In this document: in pieces, positions 52,126 through 62,583 of the stretch
Layout of the letters: each line of letters starts with the position of its first letter
How positions within the stretch are numbered: position 1 is the stretch's first letter
Assembly (NCBI RefSeq): GCF_009792235.1
Contig: NZ_CP046973.1
Span: 4,774,001-4,838,000, forward strand
DNA from: Microcystis aeruginosa FD4
GTDB lineage: Bacteria > Cyanobacteriota > Cyanobacteriia > Cyanobacteriales > Microcystaceae
Direction of reading: 5' to 3'
DNA length: 64,000 nt
Notes under the pieces: model-generated
Told to the model about the DNA's origin: nothing
Database searches by the model: none
Seen by the model: the letters and a program-made list of their open reading frames with translations, nothing else
Made by a program: the position numbers and the translations under genes

Positions 52126-52352
52126 TAATCAGTAATCAGTAATCAGTCATCAGTAATCAGTCATCAGTGAACAGTAATCAGTGAGTAGTAATCATACCAA
52201 ATCCGTTGAGTAACTCACAGAAAACGGGTTTCTTTGAGAAACCCGTTTTCTACTCATGCAAAAGGCAAAACGGAGAATAAATAATCAGTTTTTAATAACT
52301 GGATTTAGGATCAGTCATCAGTGAACAGTAATCAGTAATCAGTAATCAGTGG
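52126..52352. repeat. CAGTAATCAGT tandem repeats flanking a MITE
   Basis: Repeated CAGTAATCAGTCATCAGTGAACAG units at 52126-52190 and 52312-52352 enclose the MITE at 52194-52311. The remainder of the 52105-52581 gap contains no gene. The 52353-52581 part is likely the clpB leader; no CIRCE operator is seen. Confidence 0.7.
52194..52311. mobile_element. MITE of the ATACTAAATCC family with an internal hairpin
   Basis: Starts ATACCAAATCCGTTGAGT and ends AATAACTGGATTTAGGAT. The interior carries an extra perfect hairpin AGAAAACGGGTTTCTTTGAG / AAACCCGTTTTCT around 52219-52254. It is related to 10747-10853. Confidence 0.65.
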
Positions 52353-52581
52353 ACATCTTTAATAATTAAGATTTTAGCTTGGTTGAGAGTTTGACCATTT
52401 GTACTAAAATTTCCAAGACGCAGTTTAAATCCCTGACAGCTTATAAACTGTGAACTTTAGCCTCTTAAATCGCACCATTGAGGGGAAATCCCCCTTAACT
52501 AGGTACGGTAAGCCCCTAGGAGCCAACACACCGGTCAATCTAGAATAGTCTCTAGGGTATAAAAGTAATCTCTTATAGAAA

Positions 52582-55200
52582 ATGCAGCCAACCAATCCAC
52601 AACAATTTACGGAAAAAGCTTGGGAGGCAATCGTCAAAACGCCGGACATTGCCAAACAGAACAGCCAGCAACAAATCGAAAGCGAACATCTAATGAAAGC
52701 CCTTCTTGAACAGGAGGGATTAGCGGGCAGTGTCTTTAGTAAAGCTAATATTAGTCTAGCCCGTTTGCGGGATCGAACCGATGACTTTATCCGTCGTCAA
52801 CCGAAAATATCTAACCCCGGCGACTCGATTTATTTAGGTCGTAGTTTAGATAGTTTACTCGATCGAGCGGAAAATTATCGCCGAGAATTTGGAGATGACT
52901 TTATCTCGATCGAGCATTTGATTTTAGGTTACGCTAAAGATGATCGCTTCGGTAAAAATATTTTTCAAGAATTCGGACTTACCGAAAGCAAACTCAAGGA
53001 AATTATTCAACAAGTTAGAGGTAGTCAAAAAGTGACCGATCAGAATCCAGAAGGCAAATATGAGGCCCTAGAAAAATACGGACGGGATCTGACCCAATTG
53101 GCACGGGAAGGAAAATTAGACCCCGTAATTGGACGGGATGACGAAATCCGTCGCACGATTCAGATTCTCTCGCGTCGGACTAAAAATAACCCGGTTTTAA
53201 TCGGGGAACCGGGAGTAGGAAAAACGGCCATTGTCGAAGGATTAGCCCAGCGGATTATTAACCGTGATGTGCCAGAATCTTTGTTAGATCGTACTCTCAT
53301 TTCTCTCGATTTAGGCGGCTTAATTGCGGGAGCAAAATATCGCGGAGAATTTGAGGAAAGATTAAAAGCTGTCCTCAAGGAAGTCACCGATTCCCAAGGC
53401 AATATCATCATGTTTATTGATGAAATACATACCGTTGTCGGTGCGGGAGCCACTCAAGGGGCAATGGATGCGGGCAATTTATTAAAACCGATGTTAGCCC
53501 GGGGTGAATTGCGTTGTATTGGGGCTACTACCCTCGATGAATACCGCAAATATATCGAAAAAGATGCGGCGTTAGAAAGACGCTTCCAAGAGGTTTTAGT
53601 GGATGAACCGAATGTGGTCGATACTATTTCGATTCTTCGCGGTCTTAAAGAACGTTATGAGGTGCATCATGGGGTGAAAATTGCCGATAATGCTTTAGTG
53701 GCAGCGGCACTGCTTTCTAATCGTTATATTAGCGATCGCTTTTTGCCCGATAAGGCCATTGATTTAGTTGATGAAGCGGCGGCCAAATTGAAGATGGAAA
53801 TCACCTCTAAACCAGAAGAACTCGATGAAATTGATCGCAAAATTCTCCAGTTAGAAATGGAAAAACTTTCTCTACAACGGGAATATGATCCAGCTTCGCG
53901 AGAACGGTTAGAAAAGTTAGAAAAAGAACTGGCTAACCTCAAGGAAGAACAATCGGGATTAAATGCCCAATGGCAAGGGGAAAAAGAGATTATCGATAAA
54001 GTTCGTGGGGTTAAAGAAGCGATCGAACAAGTTAATCTGGAAATCCAACAGGCCGAACGAGATTATGATTATAATCGCGCTGCGGAATTAAAGTTCGGAA
54101 AATTAACCGATCTGCAGCGGCAAATGTCCGCCCTAGAAACCCAATTAGCCGACAAACAAACCACTGGCAAAAGTTTATTAAGGGAAGAAGTTCTCGAATC
54201 GGATATCGCCGAAATTATCTCGAAATGGACGGGAATTCCTCTCAATAAATTAATCGAATCGGAAAAGGAAAAACTCCTCAATCTGGAAGACGAATTACAC
54301 GAAAGTGTCATCGGTCAAGAGGAAGCGGTCACAGCCGTAGCCGAAGCGATTCAACGTTCCCGCGCTGGTTTATCGGATCCCAACCGTCCCACGGCCAGTT
54401 TTATTTTCCTGGGTCCCACGGGTGTTGGTAAGACAGAATTGGCGAAAGCTTTAGCGCGCAATCTCTTTGACACGGAAGAGGCTCTAGTTCGCATCGATAT
54501 GTCGGAATACATGGAAAAACACAGCGTTTCCCGTCTCATGGGCGCGCCTCCGGGATACGTCGGCTACGATGAAGGGGGACAATTAACCGAGGCAATCCGG
54601 CGTCGTCCCTACTCTGTCATCCTCTTTGATGAGATTGAAAAAGCCCATCCCGACGTTTTTAACGTTATGTTACAAATCCTTGACGATGGGCGCTTAACCG
54701 ACTCTCAAGGTCATCTGGTTGATTTCAAAAATACAATCATTATTATGACCAGTAATATCGGTTCTCAATACATTTTAGACGTGGCTGGTGATGAGTCTCG
54801 TTACGAAGAAATGCAGGCGCGGGTAATGGAAGCAATGCGGAATAGTTTCCGTCCCGAATTCCTCAATCGTATCGATGAAACGATCATTTTCCATAGTTTA
54901 CAAAAAGCGCAACTGCGATCGATTGTCAAACTACAGGTAGCCAATCTCAGTGAGCGCTTGATGGAACAAAAATTAGCCCTGAAACTTGCCGATATTGCCC
55001 TGGATTATCTAGCAGAAATTGGTTACGATCCAGTCTACGGTGCGCGACCCCTGAAACGGGCAGTGCAAAGATATGTGGAAACTCCGATCGCTAAGGCAAT
55101 TCTGCGCGGCGAATTCAAAGGGGGAGACACGATTTTTGTCGATGTGGCCGATGAAAGATTGACCTTTAAACGGTTAGCTTCCCAGGTAGTAACTGCTTAA
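52582..55200 (+). CDS. clpB: ClpB disaggregase chaperone
   Basis: An 872-aa HSP100 protein. N-terminal domain with two Clp-N repeats (1-145), AAA1 with Walker A GEPGVGKT (~207), the coiled-coil middle domain (~400-530; EKLEKELANLKEEQSGLNAQWQGEKEII), and AAA2 with GPTGVGKT (~613), plus sensor and C-terminal domain (YDPVYGARPLKRAVQRYVETPIAKA). It dissolves protein aggregates with DnaK. The middle domain is full length, which separates it from ClpC and ClpA. It could be ClpB1 or ClpB2, since cyanobacteria carry two. Confidence 0.95.
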   Translation: MQPTNPQQFTEKAWEAIVKTPDIAKQNSQQQIESEHLMKALLEQEGLAGSVFSKANISLARLRDRTDDFIRRQPKISNPGDSIYLGRSLDSLLDRAENYRREFGDDFISIEHLILGYAKDDRFGKNIFQEFGLTESKLKEIIQQVRGSQKVTDQNPEGKYEALEKYGRDLTQLAREGKLDPVIGRDDEIRRTIQILSRRTKNNPVLIGEPGVGKTAIVEGLAQRIINRDVPESLLDRTLISLDLGGLIAGAKYRGEFEERLKAVLKEVTDSQGNIIMFIDEIHTVVGAGATQGAMDAGNLLKPMLARGELRCIGATTLDEYRKYIEKDAALERRFQEVLVDEPNVVDTISILRGLKERYEVHHGVKIADNALVAAALLSNRYISDRFLPDKAIDLVDEAAAKLKMEITSKPEELDEIDRKILQLEMEKLSLQREYDPASRERLEKLEKELANLKEEQSGLNAQWQGEKEIIDKVRGVKEAIEQVNLEIQQAERDYDYNRAAELKFGKLTDLQRQMSALETQLADKQTTGKSLLREEVLESDIAEIISKWTGIPLNKLIESEKEKLLNLEDELHESVIGQEEAVTAVAEAIQRSRAGLSDPNRPTASFIFLGPTGVGKTELAKALARNLFDTEEALVRIDMSEYMEKHSVSRLMGAPPGYVGYDEGGQLTEAIRRRPYSVILFDEIEKAHPDVFNVMLQILDDGRLTDSQGHLVDFKNTIIIMTSNIGSQYILDVAGDESRYEEMQARVMEAMRNSFRPEFLNRIDETIIFHSLQKAQLRSIVKLQVANLSERLMEQKLALKLADIALDYLAEIGYDPVYGARPLKRAVQRYVETPIAKAILRGEFKGGDTIFVDVADERLTFKRLASQVVTA

Positions 55201-55382
55201 TTAGCAAGGGTGGGCCATGCTCACCCTTTGATTATTTAGGGCTGGCTGAATAATGGTAAAACCCTTTGAAAATAAGGCTTTTGACCTATTAAAATCCGAT
55301 GTTAGTGCTGCGAAAATAGGATTGGGACTTTCAAAAACCTGGCATTATCCTTCTTGTAGTACATAGCTTGGTACAAAAAACC

Positions 55383-55474
55383 AGGGCAACAAAGCCTGAA
55401 ACGACCGGCTACTGACGACCGGCTACTGACGACCGACTCCTACCCCCACCAACAAACTTTTTCAGCAGACCCTA
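55383..55474. repeat. Interspersed GACGACCG...TTTCAGCAGACCCT repeat
   Basis: CGACCGGCTACTGACGACCGGC followed by CCACCAACAAACTTTTTCAGCAGACCCTAA. Copies at 10682-10741 (inverted) and 56437-56495. No gene lies in this region, which separates clpB from the tnpB relic. Confidence 0.6.
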
Positions 55475-55496
55475 AGTACGTTAGGACATAGCGGAA

Positions 55497-55607
55497 CTCA
55501 CCCTTGGGGAGGGATTCCCTCTGGTGAATGTTGGATACGTCCTGCCAGATTAAGGAATCTCGATGAACCAAGAATCCCGAAGCGCTTACTGCGATGGGAG
55601 TGTCAAT
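55497..55607. mobile_element. Orphan right end of a tnpB element
   Basis: About 110 bp match the reverse complement of 16530-16630, which is the tail of the degenerate tnpB gene plus its right end. Shared parts include CTTGGGGAG(G/A)GATTCCCTCTG, AACCAAGAATCCCGAAGCGC and GGGAGTGTCAA. No tnpB coding part is present. It ends 56 bp before tRNA-Ser. It may be a stranded omega-RNA-like end or a deletion remnant. Confidence 0.7.
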
Positions 55608-55662
55608 TTCCCCTCTCTACGAACAATCGGGCAACCTGAGTCCAAATTTAATTGGTTGAGTA

Positions 55663-55747
55663 CGGAGAGGGTGGGATTTGAACCCACGAACCATTGCTGG
55701 TTACTCGATTTCAAGTCGAGCGCAATCGACCACTCTGCCACCTCTCC
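55663..55747 (-). tRNA. tRNA-Ser (TGA anticodon)
   Basis: On the minus strand the 85-nt sequence begins GGAGAGG and ends CCTCTCC plus discriminator G. Anticodon stem CTCGA/TCGAG with loop CTTGAAA gives TGA, read as serine. The long variable arm (near CCAGCAATGG) is typical of tRNA-Ser. The 3' CCA is not encoded. Confidence 0.97.
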
Positions 55748-56436
55748 AAGGCAGCCATACCTATATCTTATCATTAGATCTCTTGCATAAATCAAAAAAT
55801 TTTCCGCCAATGTAGAGAAAAGGGTTATTATAGCCCACTTTCCGCCCTTTATGATTAAGTCGCAATAACCCCACCGAGAAAAACTGATTGAACCGACAAA
55901 ATTTGTTGAGATTAGAGAATTTTTACATCCGACTTCACTAAGAATAATTTGAGAGAAGCAAGAGTCGCTTAAGTTAGACATGGTTAAACTAAAGTGACCT
56001 AATTTATCGGACACTTTTCGAGGAAAAAGTTTTTTCTTGGATTGGCTTAAACTGAATTTTCTAAATTTGATGTCTCAACTTACTCGATAGTAATTTTGGC
56101 AATATATTGAAAAATATTGAAGAATATCAAGGCTCTCCTCAGTTAAGTTACTGATATAGCGCACTTCGTAACATTGGCGGACGTTGGGTTTCATGCTTCA
56201 ACCGTTCGGCAAAAGCTCACGGCCGAAGCCCAACCTACGTTCATCTTATATTTAATTCCACCCACCTACTTAGGGTTAAAAGCCTTGCTAGAAAAGGGTT
56301 TAGGGATTTTTTGGTCAAGAAAAGTGCCAGAAACAAACGTTATAGGAACTCAAAACCCTTGCACTTTCGCTCTTTGATCTCGAAGGGTTCCGCTTCCAGA
56401 CGTGCGAGGTCATTCTGTGATTCTGACTTCCCCTCC
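55748..56436. other. Intergenic region with repeat remnants, no gene
   Basis: About 690 bp without a convincing gene. 56185-56242 is a GTTGGGTTTCATGC...AAGCCCAACCTACG unit of the dispersed GTTGGGTT/AACCCAAC family. Other short frames in the region lack conserved motifs. Confidence 0.4.
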
Positions 56437-56495
56437 CGACGACCGACGACAAGCTACTGACTCCTAACCCCACCAACAAACTTTTTCAGCAAACC
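56437..56495. repeat. Interspersed repeat (third copy of the AACTTTTTCAGCA family)
   Basis: CGACGACCGACGACAAGCTACTGACTCCTAACCCCACCAACAAACTTTTTCAGCAAACCCTAA is closely related to 55383-55474. It abuts the stop of the PEP-CTERM pseudogene. Confidence 0.6.
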
Positions 56496-57004
56496 CTAAT
56501 TAAATCTTGATCTGACCACTAGCAGTGTACCAAAAGCAATCAGTCCCAAGCTCAAGTTAGGTTCGGGGACGGTAGTTGGGGGATTTGATGCAGCTGTAAC
56601 AGAACCACTGACGATATCACCATTAAAATCACTGACAACATCATTGAAAGTAACTGTCCCTCCTGCTGTCGTTAAAAAGGGAGAGTTAAAAACTAGAGAG
56701 TATTAGAGCCATTAACCCAATCAATAGATTCTATACCACTCCCAGTAGGATTAGCTAAACTAATGTTAACTAAGTCAGCCTTCGTGAAATTGAGAAGGCC
56801 AATTATAATGTTACTAAAAGTAAGACTAGGAGTTGCACTATTTTCATTGTCGATGGTGAAACTACCAGTAATCGGATTAGTTCCCGCCAGAGAACCATTA
56901 TTAATAGTCCAAGTCAGTGCTTGAACTGGTATGGCGGTTGAGAAGCTACTAACAAGTAGGGTTGTTGTAGCAGCTAAGAGCAAGTTGGGTCGGTTGATTT
57001 TCAT
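56496..57004 (-). pseudogene. PEP-CTERM sorting-signal secreted protein, one-base frameshift
   Basis: Start ATG 57004: MKINRPNLLLAATTTLLVSSFSTAIPVQA is a signal peptide. The frame runs to GSNTL and stops at 56693. In another frame, LVFNSPFLTTAGGTVTFNDVV continues to VPEPNLSLGLIAFGTLLVVRSRFN and a stop at 56496. The VPEP plus hydrophobic helix and Arg is the PEP-CTERM signal recognised by exosortase. The break is in CTCTCTAG, so one indel would repair it. The gene starts 40 bp after the RTX gene, suggesting a common transcript. Confidence 0.75.
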
Positions 57005-57044
57005 ATTATTTATCTGCGCTAAATTTGGATTATTTGGTGAGTAA

Positions 57045-60000
57045 TTAGAGAGAAACAAACCATTCAGGATGAGTGTTAAATGCCGTGAGGGAATTACCGA
57101 GATTGTCAGTAACATAAGCTAAGACTTCAGTTCCCAAAAGAATTTGGTTGCTGTTAAAGCTTAACTGTCCGAAGTTGATTCCACTGAGAGCCAATTTATC
57201 GCCTTGAGCAGAGTTGAAATCAAGAATGCGATCGCTACCATTTCCTGACTTGAGAACGAAGCTATCAGCACCCGCACCGCCATAGAGGAAATCTGAACCT
57301 AAGCCACCATCAAGTAGATCATCTCCTTCGTCTCCGTAGAGTTTATCTGTATTTCCCTCACCATAGAGACTGTCATTACCACTTCCACCGTTGAGAACAT
57401 CTCGTTGGTTGGAACCGATTAACAAGTCATCACCAGCACCACTTTCTAAGCGGTAAGTACCGGATTTACCCAAAGCATCGATGCGATCATTTGTTGGGGT
57501 TCCTTGAATCACACTACTACCAGAGGGAACTAATATTGGGTGAAACACTTGTAGGGTGAAGTTTGTACTAACACTTGCTCCCGGTTTATCAGTTACAGTT
57601 ACCTTCAAATTCAGATTACCAACATCTTGGTAAGCAGGAGTTCCACTGAAAGTTTGGGTTGTTGGGTTAAAGCTTAACCAACTGGGTAAAGCATCGCCGT
57701 TACTGAGGGTAGCTGAATAAGTCAGGATATCGTTGAGATCAGGATCAAAAAAGGTATTATCAGAAATTTGTAAGTTGAAGGGGATATCTTCTATGACGGT
57801 TTGATCGGCGATCGGATTTTGGACACTTGGTGCAGTATTATTTAGGGGAGTAAAGTTAATTCCCTGTTGAATCCAGACCTCAATGGCGGTATTTGTAATG
57901 CCATAAATTTCATAAACTGCTCCATCATGGGTATCAGAGCCTAATTTTGTCCAAGGTACAGTGGAAGGATCGGAGTAATAAGCACTTGAAGGAGAAGCAC
58001 CATTAATGAATAGCTTTTTATTGCCATCGAGCATTTGCAGCAGGCTAGACTGATTAAATTGAACGGAATTATTGTAGCCAATATCAACAGCTTCAATATT
58101 AAACAGATGACCAGCATTAGCATCTAAATAAAGCCTGGTTTGTTGGCCGACTGTTTGGGGAATGAAGATAGTATCAAAACCACCACCGCCATCAATATTA
58201 CCGATAGTTTTACTATCAGTTCCGTACTCACCACCTAAGCCAATTTGATCATCTCCTTCCCCACCAAAGGCATAAATTTGTGAGGTATTAGCGGTGGGAA
58301 TTAACATAAAGTCATCGCCATTTTGTCCACGCAAAACTATCTTAGGAGTGGTAACATTGTCGGGAATAGTAAAGACATCATTGCCATTCGTTCCGTCAAA
58401 AAAGGTAAAGGTTTGATTGCTACTATTTTGCTCATCTACTGTTAACCAATCTTGACCATAAACGACATAAGTTAAGTCATAATTGCTCGTATCAGTAATC
58501 AAAATATCCTGATAACCATCACCATTGACATCCCCACCCGTATTAGTTTGATAAGATAGTGACCGATTAGGTAAGCCTTGAATGGGAATCTGATTTGGAC
58601 TAGCACCCAGAACAAGATTATTAATATTAGGACTGGTATTGGGGGGGGGTTGTAGGCGTAGAGGGTGTAATCTCTGTTGAGCCTAATTGGATGTAACCTT
58701 GATGATAACCATCGTACTGATCAAAAAGAATATCGTCAAAACCGTCAGCATTCATATCTCCCACTGCAACAGCAGGAGAAAGAGGGTACATGGAGGGAGC
58801 GGGATACGGGATAAAATAATCAAAGTTTGTTTGAAACTGTCCAAAGTTGCTAGTTTTGCCCGTACCATACAAAATGGTAGAATGGGCGATGGGATAGGAT
58901 TGTTCTCCATAGCCTCGGTTTGACCAAGAAGTTTGAACAAAAGACACTAATGTATCCTCAATACTGTCTCCATTAAAGTCACCAGACGTAATAGAAGAGT
59001 TGATAAACCCTGCATTAAAGTCAACCTCATCCTCAAACCAACTACTCTCATCTGTCCAAGGCTGTGTGAGAAAACTCAAGGATATCTCAGAAAGTGGCTG
59101 CTGAGTGCTGTTATTGAACTGATAAGCCTTAACCTGTGTTTGCAGTTCTACAGATGGTTGTAGTTCGCTACCTGAGGGAGTAAGCGTGTAATTAATGGTG
59201 AGAATTTCTGAGATTCCATCGCCGTTAATATCCGCTAATCCAATTCCAGGCGGTGTCACCTGAGAGGACGCAGACAAATAACCAGGATCATAAGTCTGGA
59301 ATTGGGAACTCAACCCATTCGCTGAACCCAAGAAATAATGAATTTGATAATCGTAATCGTTATGTGGATTAGGTCCGTCAGGATTAAGCTGGTTTAGTAT
59401 TACTAAGTCATCATAACCATCACCATTAATATCTCCTGCACAGGTTTGATAAATGGAATTGGATAAAAAACCTTCAGGGATAGTAAAAGAATTCAACAAC
59501 TGGCCCGCAATCACATTACTTGTGATGCTATTGCCCATATTGACCAGCAATTCTGTTGTTTGACCATTTGTGTTATTAATACTACCTTGAGCAATATCTT
59601 CATAACCATCCGCGTTAAAATCCCCATGAGCAATTAAAGCAGTGCTAGGAGAGGAGATTACATTAGTAGAAGGTAAATTATTGTCATTAGCAGTAAGGGT
59701 GTAGGTTCGTGGAGTGCTAACATTTGTTAGGGTGCTGGCTCCTATAGTCAGTTGATTTCCCTGCGACGATGACCCACTATTGACAAAATCATCAAAACCA
59801 TCTCCATTAACATCCCCCACAGAAACACCGGGATATTTATTGACTAAAATAAAGCCATTATCACTACGCAGGTCATTGACATTTAAAGATAGTCCGCCCT
59901 GTAACCAAGGATGGCCAATCGCCACATAAGCTTCACCATGACCATTACCATCATTACTACTAGGCGCGCCTAAAATAATGTCATCTCCTCCTGTAGCCGA

Positions 60001-60478
60001 GCCGTAATCCCCATTAATATCACCAATCCCATTAAGAGTTTGACCGACATTACCCGAATTAGAAGGATTACTATTATTAAGAGGATTAGCCACTCCTTGA
60101 TATTGGAAAACGCGAGAATCCGTCAGATTAGGATCGAGATAAATTGCACCGCCCGCACTAAAGGCATTTTTACTCCCAAAGACAATATAGGCACTACCAG
60201 CATTACCATAAGCAAAGGGCGCACCGATGAGTAAGTCATTAATATTATCTTGGTTAACATCTCCCCCATTAGCAACAGCCCAACCTGCTTGTCCCGAAGT
60301 GAGTACCCCTTCAAAAGTGACACCTTGACCGGCTTGAATAGAGGCTAAACTGGAAGGTAAAGAACTTTTTCCCCCGAATATTACATAAACTTTACCTAGA
60401 TTAGAAGTTGGACTACTCCCACTCCCAACCGCAGCATTAGGCGCACCAATTACCAAATCTAAATGACCATCTCCATTA
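57045..60478 (-). pseudogene. Secreted FG-GAP/Ig/RTX protein, frameshifted at G9 and cut by an IS
   Basis: The upstream frame (60478-58627) has FG-GAP-like repeats such as NGDGHLDLVIGAPN, GDVNGDGFDDFV and GDFNGDSIEDTLVSF. The downstream frame continues INNLVLGASPN, then GDVNGDGYQDILITDTSNYDL (~58520), an Ig-like He_PIG domain (SLGDALPSWLSFNPTTQTFSG-type, near 57650) and RTX nonapeptides (GGSGNDSLYGEGNTDKLYGD, ~57310-57420). The two join across a run of nine G at 58641-58649. With eight G the frame is continuous. The 5' end is cut at 60478 by the IS5-like element, and no upstream part is recognised beyond it. RTX proteins leave by type I secretion. Confidence 0.85.
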
Positions 60479-61693
60479 GACCTCTTGCGTAATTTTTTTA
60501 TGGTATAATGGAGGGTTTTGCTTTTTTCTCGATTTTTAGATGGAAGTTGAAAAAAGAATAAAATGTGATCTTAGGTCAGGAAATCATCTATACTTTTGCT
60601 ATATTTATTAGCAAAAATATGGATGATCAAAACTTATCAGCTGAACAGTTCAAACGCCGTTTCGGTGTGTATAAACAAACATATAGAAAGATGGTAGAAT
60701 CAGTAAAAAGTGTTGAAGCCGACTCTAATTCACCATCTAAAAGGGGACCGAAACCTAAACTATCTATAGAAGAACAAGTTTTAGTAACGTTAGAATATTG
60801 GCGAGAATATAGAACATATTTTCACATTGGTACAAGCTGGGAACTATCAGAATCAACTATATGTCGGATTGTAAATAAGACGGAAAAAATGCTTTTACAA
60901 TCGGGAAACTTCCGTTTAAAAGGAAAAAAAGCTTTACTAAATCAAGCCGAGATACCGGTCGTAACGGTAATGGATGTAACGGAAACTCCCATTGAACGCC
61001 CCCAAAAGAAACAGAAAGATTTTTTGGGGGTAAAAGAGGTTATCATACTTGAAAATCCCAATTAGTAGCTGCTCAAAATACCGAGGAAATTATCTGTGTC
61101 TTTTGTGGGAAAGGTAGAGGTCATGATTTTAGTTTATTTAAAAAAAGTCGAGTTCGTTTTCATCCTTTAACTACCAGCATAGAAGACAGTGGTTATCAGG
61201 GAATAGCTGCATACCATAGTAATAGTTATACACCGAAAAAGAAATCGAAAAATAGAAAATTAACAGAGTTATAAAAAGAGTATAACAAGGCTTTAGCCAA
61301 AGAAAGGATTATCATTGAACCTATAAATAGGAAACTCAAAACCTTGAAAATCTTATCCTGTAAATATCGGAATCGTCGTCGAAGATATAGTTTAAGAGTT
61401 AACCTGTTGGCGGCTATTTATAACTGTGAGTTAGGGATAGGTATAGCAGCTTCTTAAAAGTTGCCTAAAGATTAATCAAGTCAAGGAGAATTTATTCTCA
61501 ATTTTTATAATTGAGATAGTTTGTGCCGCTTAAATAAAGAGGTTTTGATAACCAAATTAAAGCAGCTCTAAAGAGTTTTGAGTTAAAAGTTAAACTTCAA
61601 GTTTTCATTCAGGACGAATGTACTGGTTAACTAATTTTCCCCAAAAAATTAGTTAACCCATCATTATAACATATAATTAATTTGCAAGAGTTC
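60479..61693 (+). mobile_element. IS5-family-like insertion sequence, 1215 bp
   Basis: Ends GACCTCTTGCGTAA and (reverse complement) GAACTCTTGCAAAT form imperfect inverted repeats, with flanking TA on both sides (60477-60478 and 61694-61695). The single transposase frame is broken. It interrupts the FG-GAP gene. Family assignment is by sequence style. Confidence 0.8.
60619..61457 (+). pseudogene. IS5-family-like transposase, frameshift and nonsense codons
   Basis: Starts MDDQNLSAEQFKRRFGVYKQ at 60619 with a helix-turn-helix N-terminus. It has the DDE-type first Asp in VTVMDVTETP. The frame is lost after KDFLGVKEV. In the next frame, QLVAAQNTEEIICVFCGKGRG, IEDSGYQG and, after a TAA near 61272, KEYNKALAKERIIIEPINRKL and LAAIYNCELG follow. 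It is inactive as read. Alternative start at 60565. Confidence 0.82.
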
Positions 61694-61698
61694 TATTC

Positions 61699-61768
61699 TT
61701 CAAAGCCTTGCCTAGCAAGACTACTAGGAATAATCAGCACTGATTATCACACAAAGTCGAGAAGAGCC
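61699..61768. mobile_element. Right-end fragment of the outer MITE
   Basis: CAAAGCCTTGCCTAGCAAGA...TCACACAAAGTCGAGAAGAGCC matches the right ends at 12950-13021 and 47258-47328. The left part is missing. It lies just beyond the IS5-like element, so the IS or a deletion truncated it. Confidence 0.75.
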
Positions 61769-61903
61769 CTGGCAGATGTCAATACTGTCTCAATCAGAAA
61801 TGTTTAATTTTGCAACAAATTTTTACATTTAACAACATAACAACATAACAACATAACAACCCCAAAACGCCATTTTTCAAATTGAATAGACAATTTTACT
61901 AAA
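61769..61903. repeat. AACAACAT tandem repeat
   Basis: The sequence AACAACATAACAACATAAC repeats about four times near 61830-61860. No gene. Confidence 0.6.
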
Positions 61904-62493
61904 TCAGTATACATAGCTGATATGTTGACACATAAAACATAAAACCATAAAACTCTGTAAATAGCGGAGTTTATCTAATAAGCTTTTTTCAAAATATTCC
62001 GCAATATCAATTAATTGTAAAATTAGGTAGGCGATAATATAGCTATAGATTTGTATCCGAATTCCCTTTTCATTTTTGGTGATGAGGTTGTCAAGTTTAA
62101 GCTGTATTTTCAAGAACTTCCACAGAGTTCTATCTGCCATCTTTGTCGGTACATTTCCCCGACTTCTTCAGATGTTTGATGTTTTTTCCTAAAGTTAGGA
62201 TACTTAGTACGACCAGCAAAGAAGTTAGTAAAAGCTGTTTGTAAATGTCTTAACCCTTGTGGTAAAGGTACACAACTAACTTCGTTTAAAAAGTCTAATT
62301 CTTCTTGCTTTTTCCAATCGGTTAGCATTGAAGAAGTTTCAGTATATCCTACTCTTTCTTGTCTTTCGTACCATGCTTGTGTTCTGGTATGGAGAGCTTT
62401 ATTGTCAACTAATCTTACACAGCCCAAAGTGCGCCGCAATAGGGACTCTTGTTCTGGTGTGGGGTAAAATCGGTAAGAATAGGCTTTTTCCAT
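61904..62493 (-). pseudogene. Chimeric relic: tnpB N-terminus fused to an IS4-type transposase C-terminus
   Basis: 62493-62175 encodes a TnpB start (MEKAYSYRFYPTPEQESLLRRTLGCVRLVDNKAL, then FTNFFAGRTKYPNFRKKH). Without a break it runs into QTSEEVGEMYRQRWQIEL, a typical IS4-family transposase E-region segment. After a frameshift near 62115 the IS4 part continues LWKFLKIQLKLDNLITKNE to SYVY at 61904. Two unrelated transposases have been joined by a deletion. Neither is functional. Confidence 0.78.
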
Positions 62494-62544
62494 GTCTCAC
62501 ATTTTAGCGTATATTTCGTAAATGTGTTAATATTTAACAGTAAA

Positions 62545-62567
62545 GCCGTCGTTCTACGACGGGGTTT
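62545..62567. repeat. Hairpin at the left end of the tnpB relic
   Basis: GCCGTCGTTCTACGACGGGG forms a perfect CCGTCG/CGACGG stem with loop TTCTA. It lies upstream of the tnpB start and 17 bp before the isomerase ATG (62584), so an IS end provides the leader of that gene. Confidence 0.65.
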
Positions 62568-62583
62568 CAGACCAAAATTTTCG

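Noticed and set aside
52353..52581. Search for a CIRCE heat-shock operator before clpB
   Set aside because: No TTAGCACTC-N9-GAGTGCTAA or close variant is present.
56174..56377. A 67-codon plus-strand reading frame
   Set aside because: It covers a GTTGGGTT...AACCCAACC dispersed repeat and shows no conserved motif.
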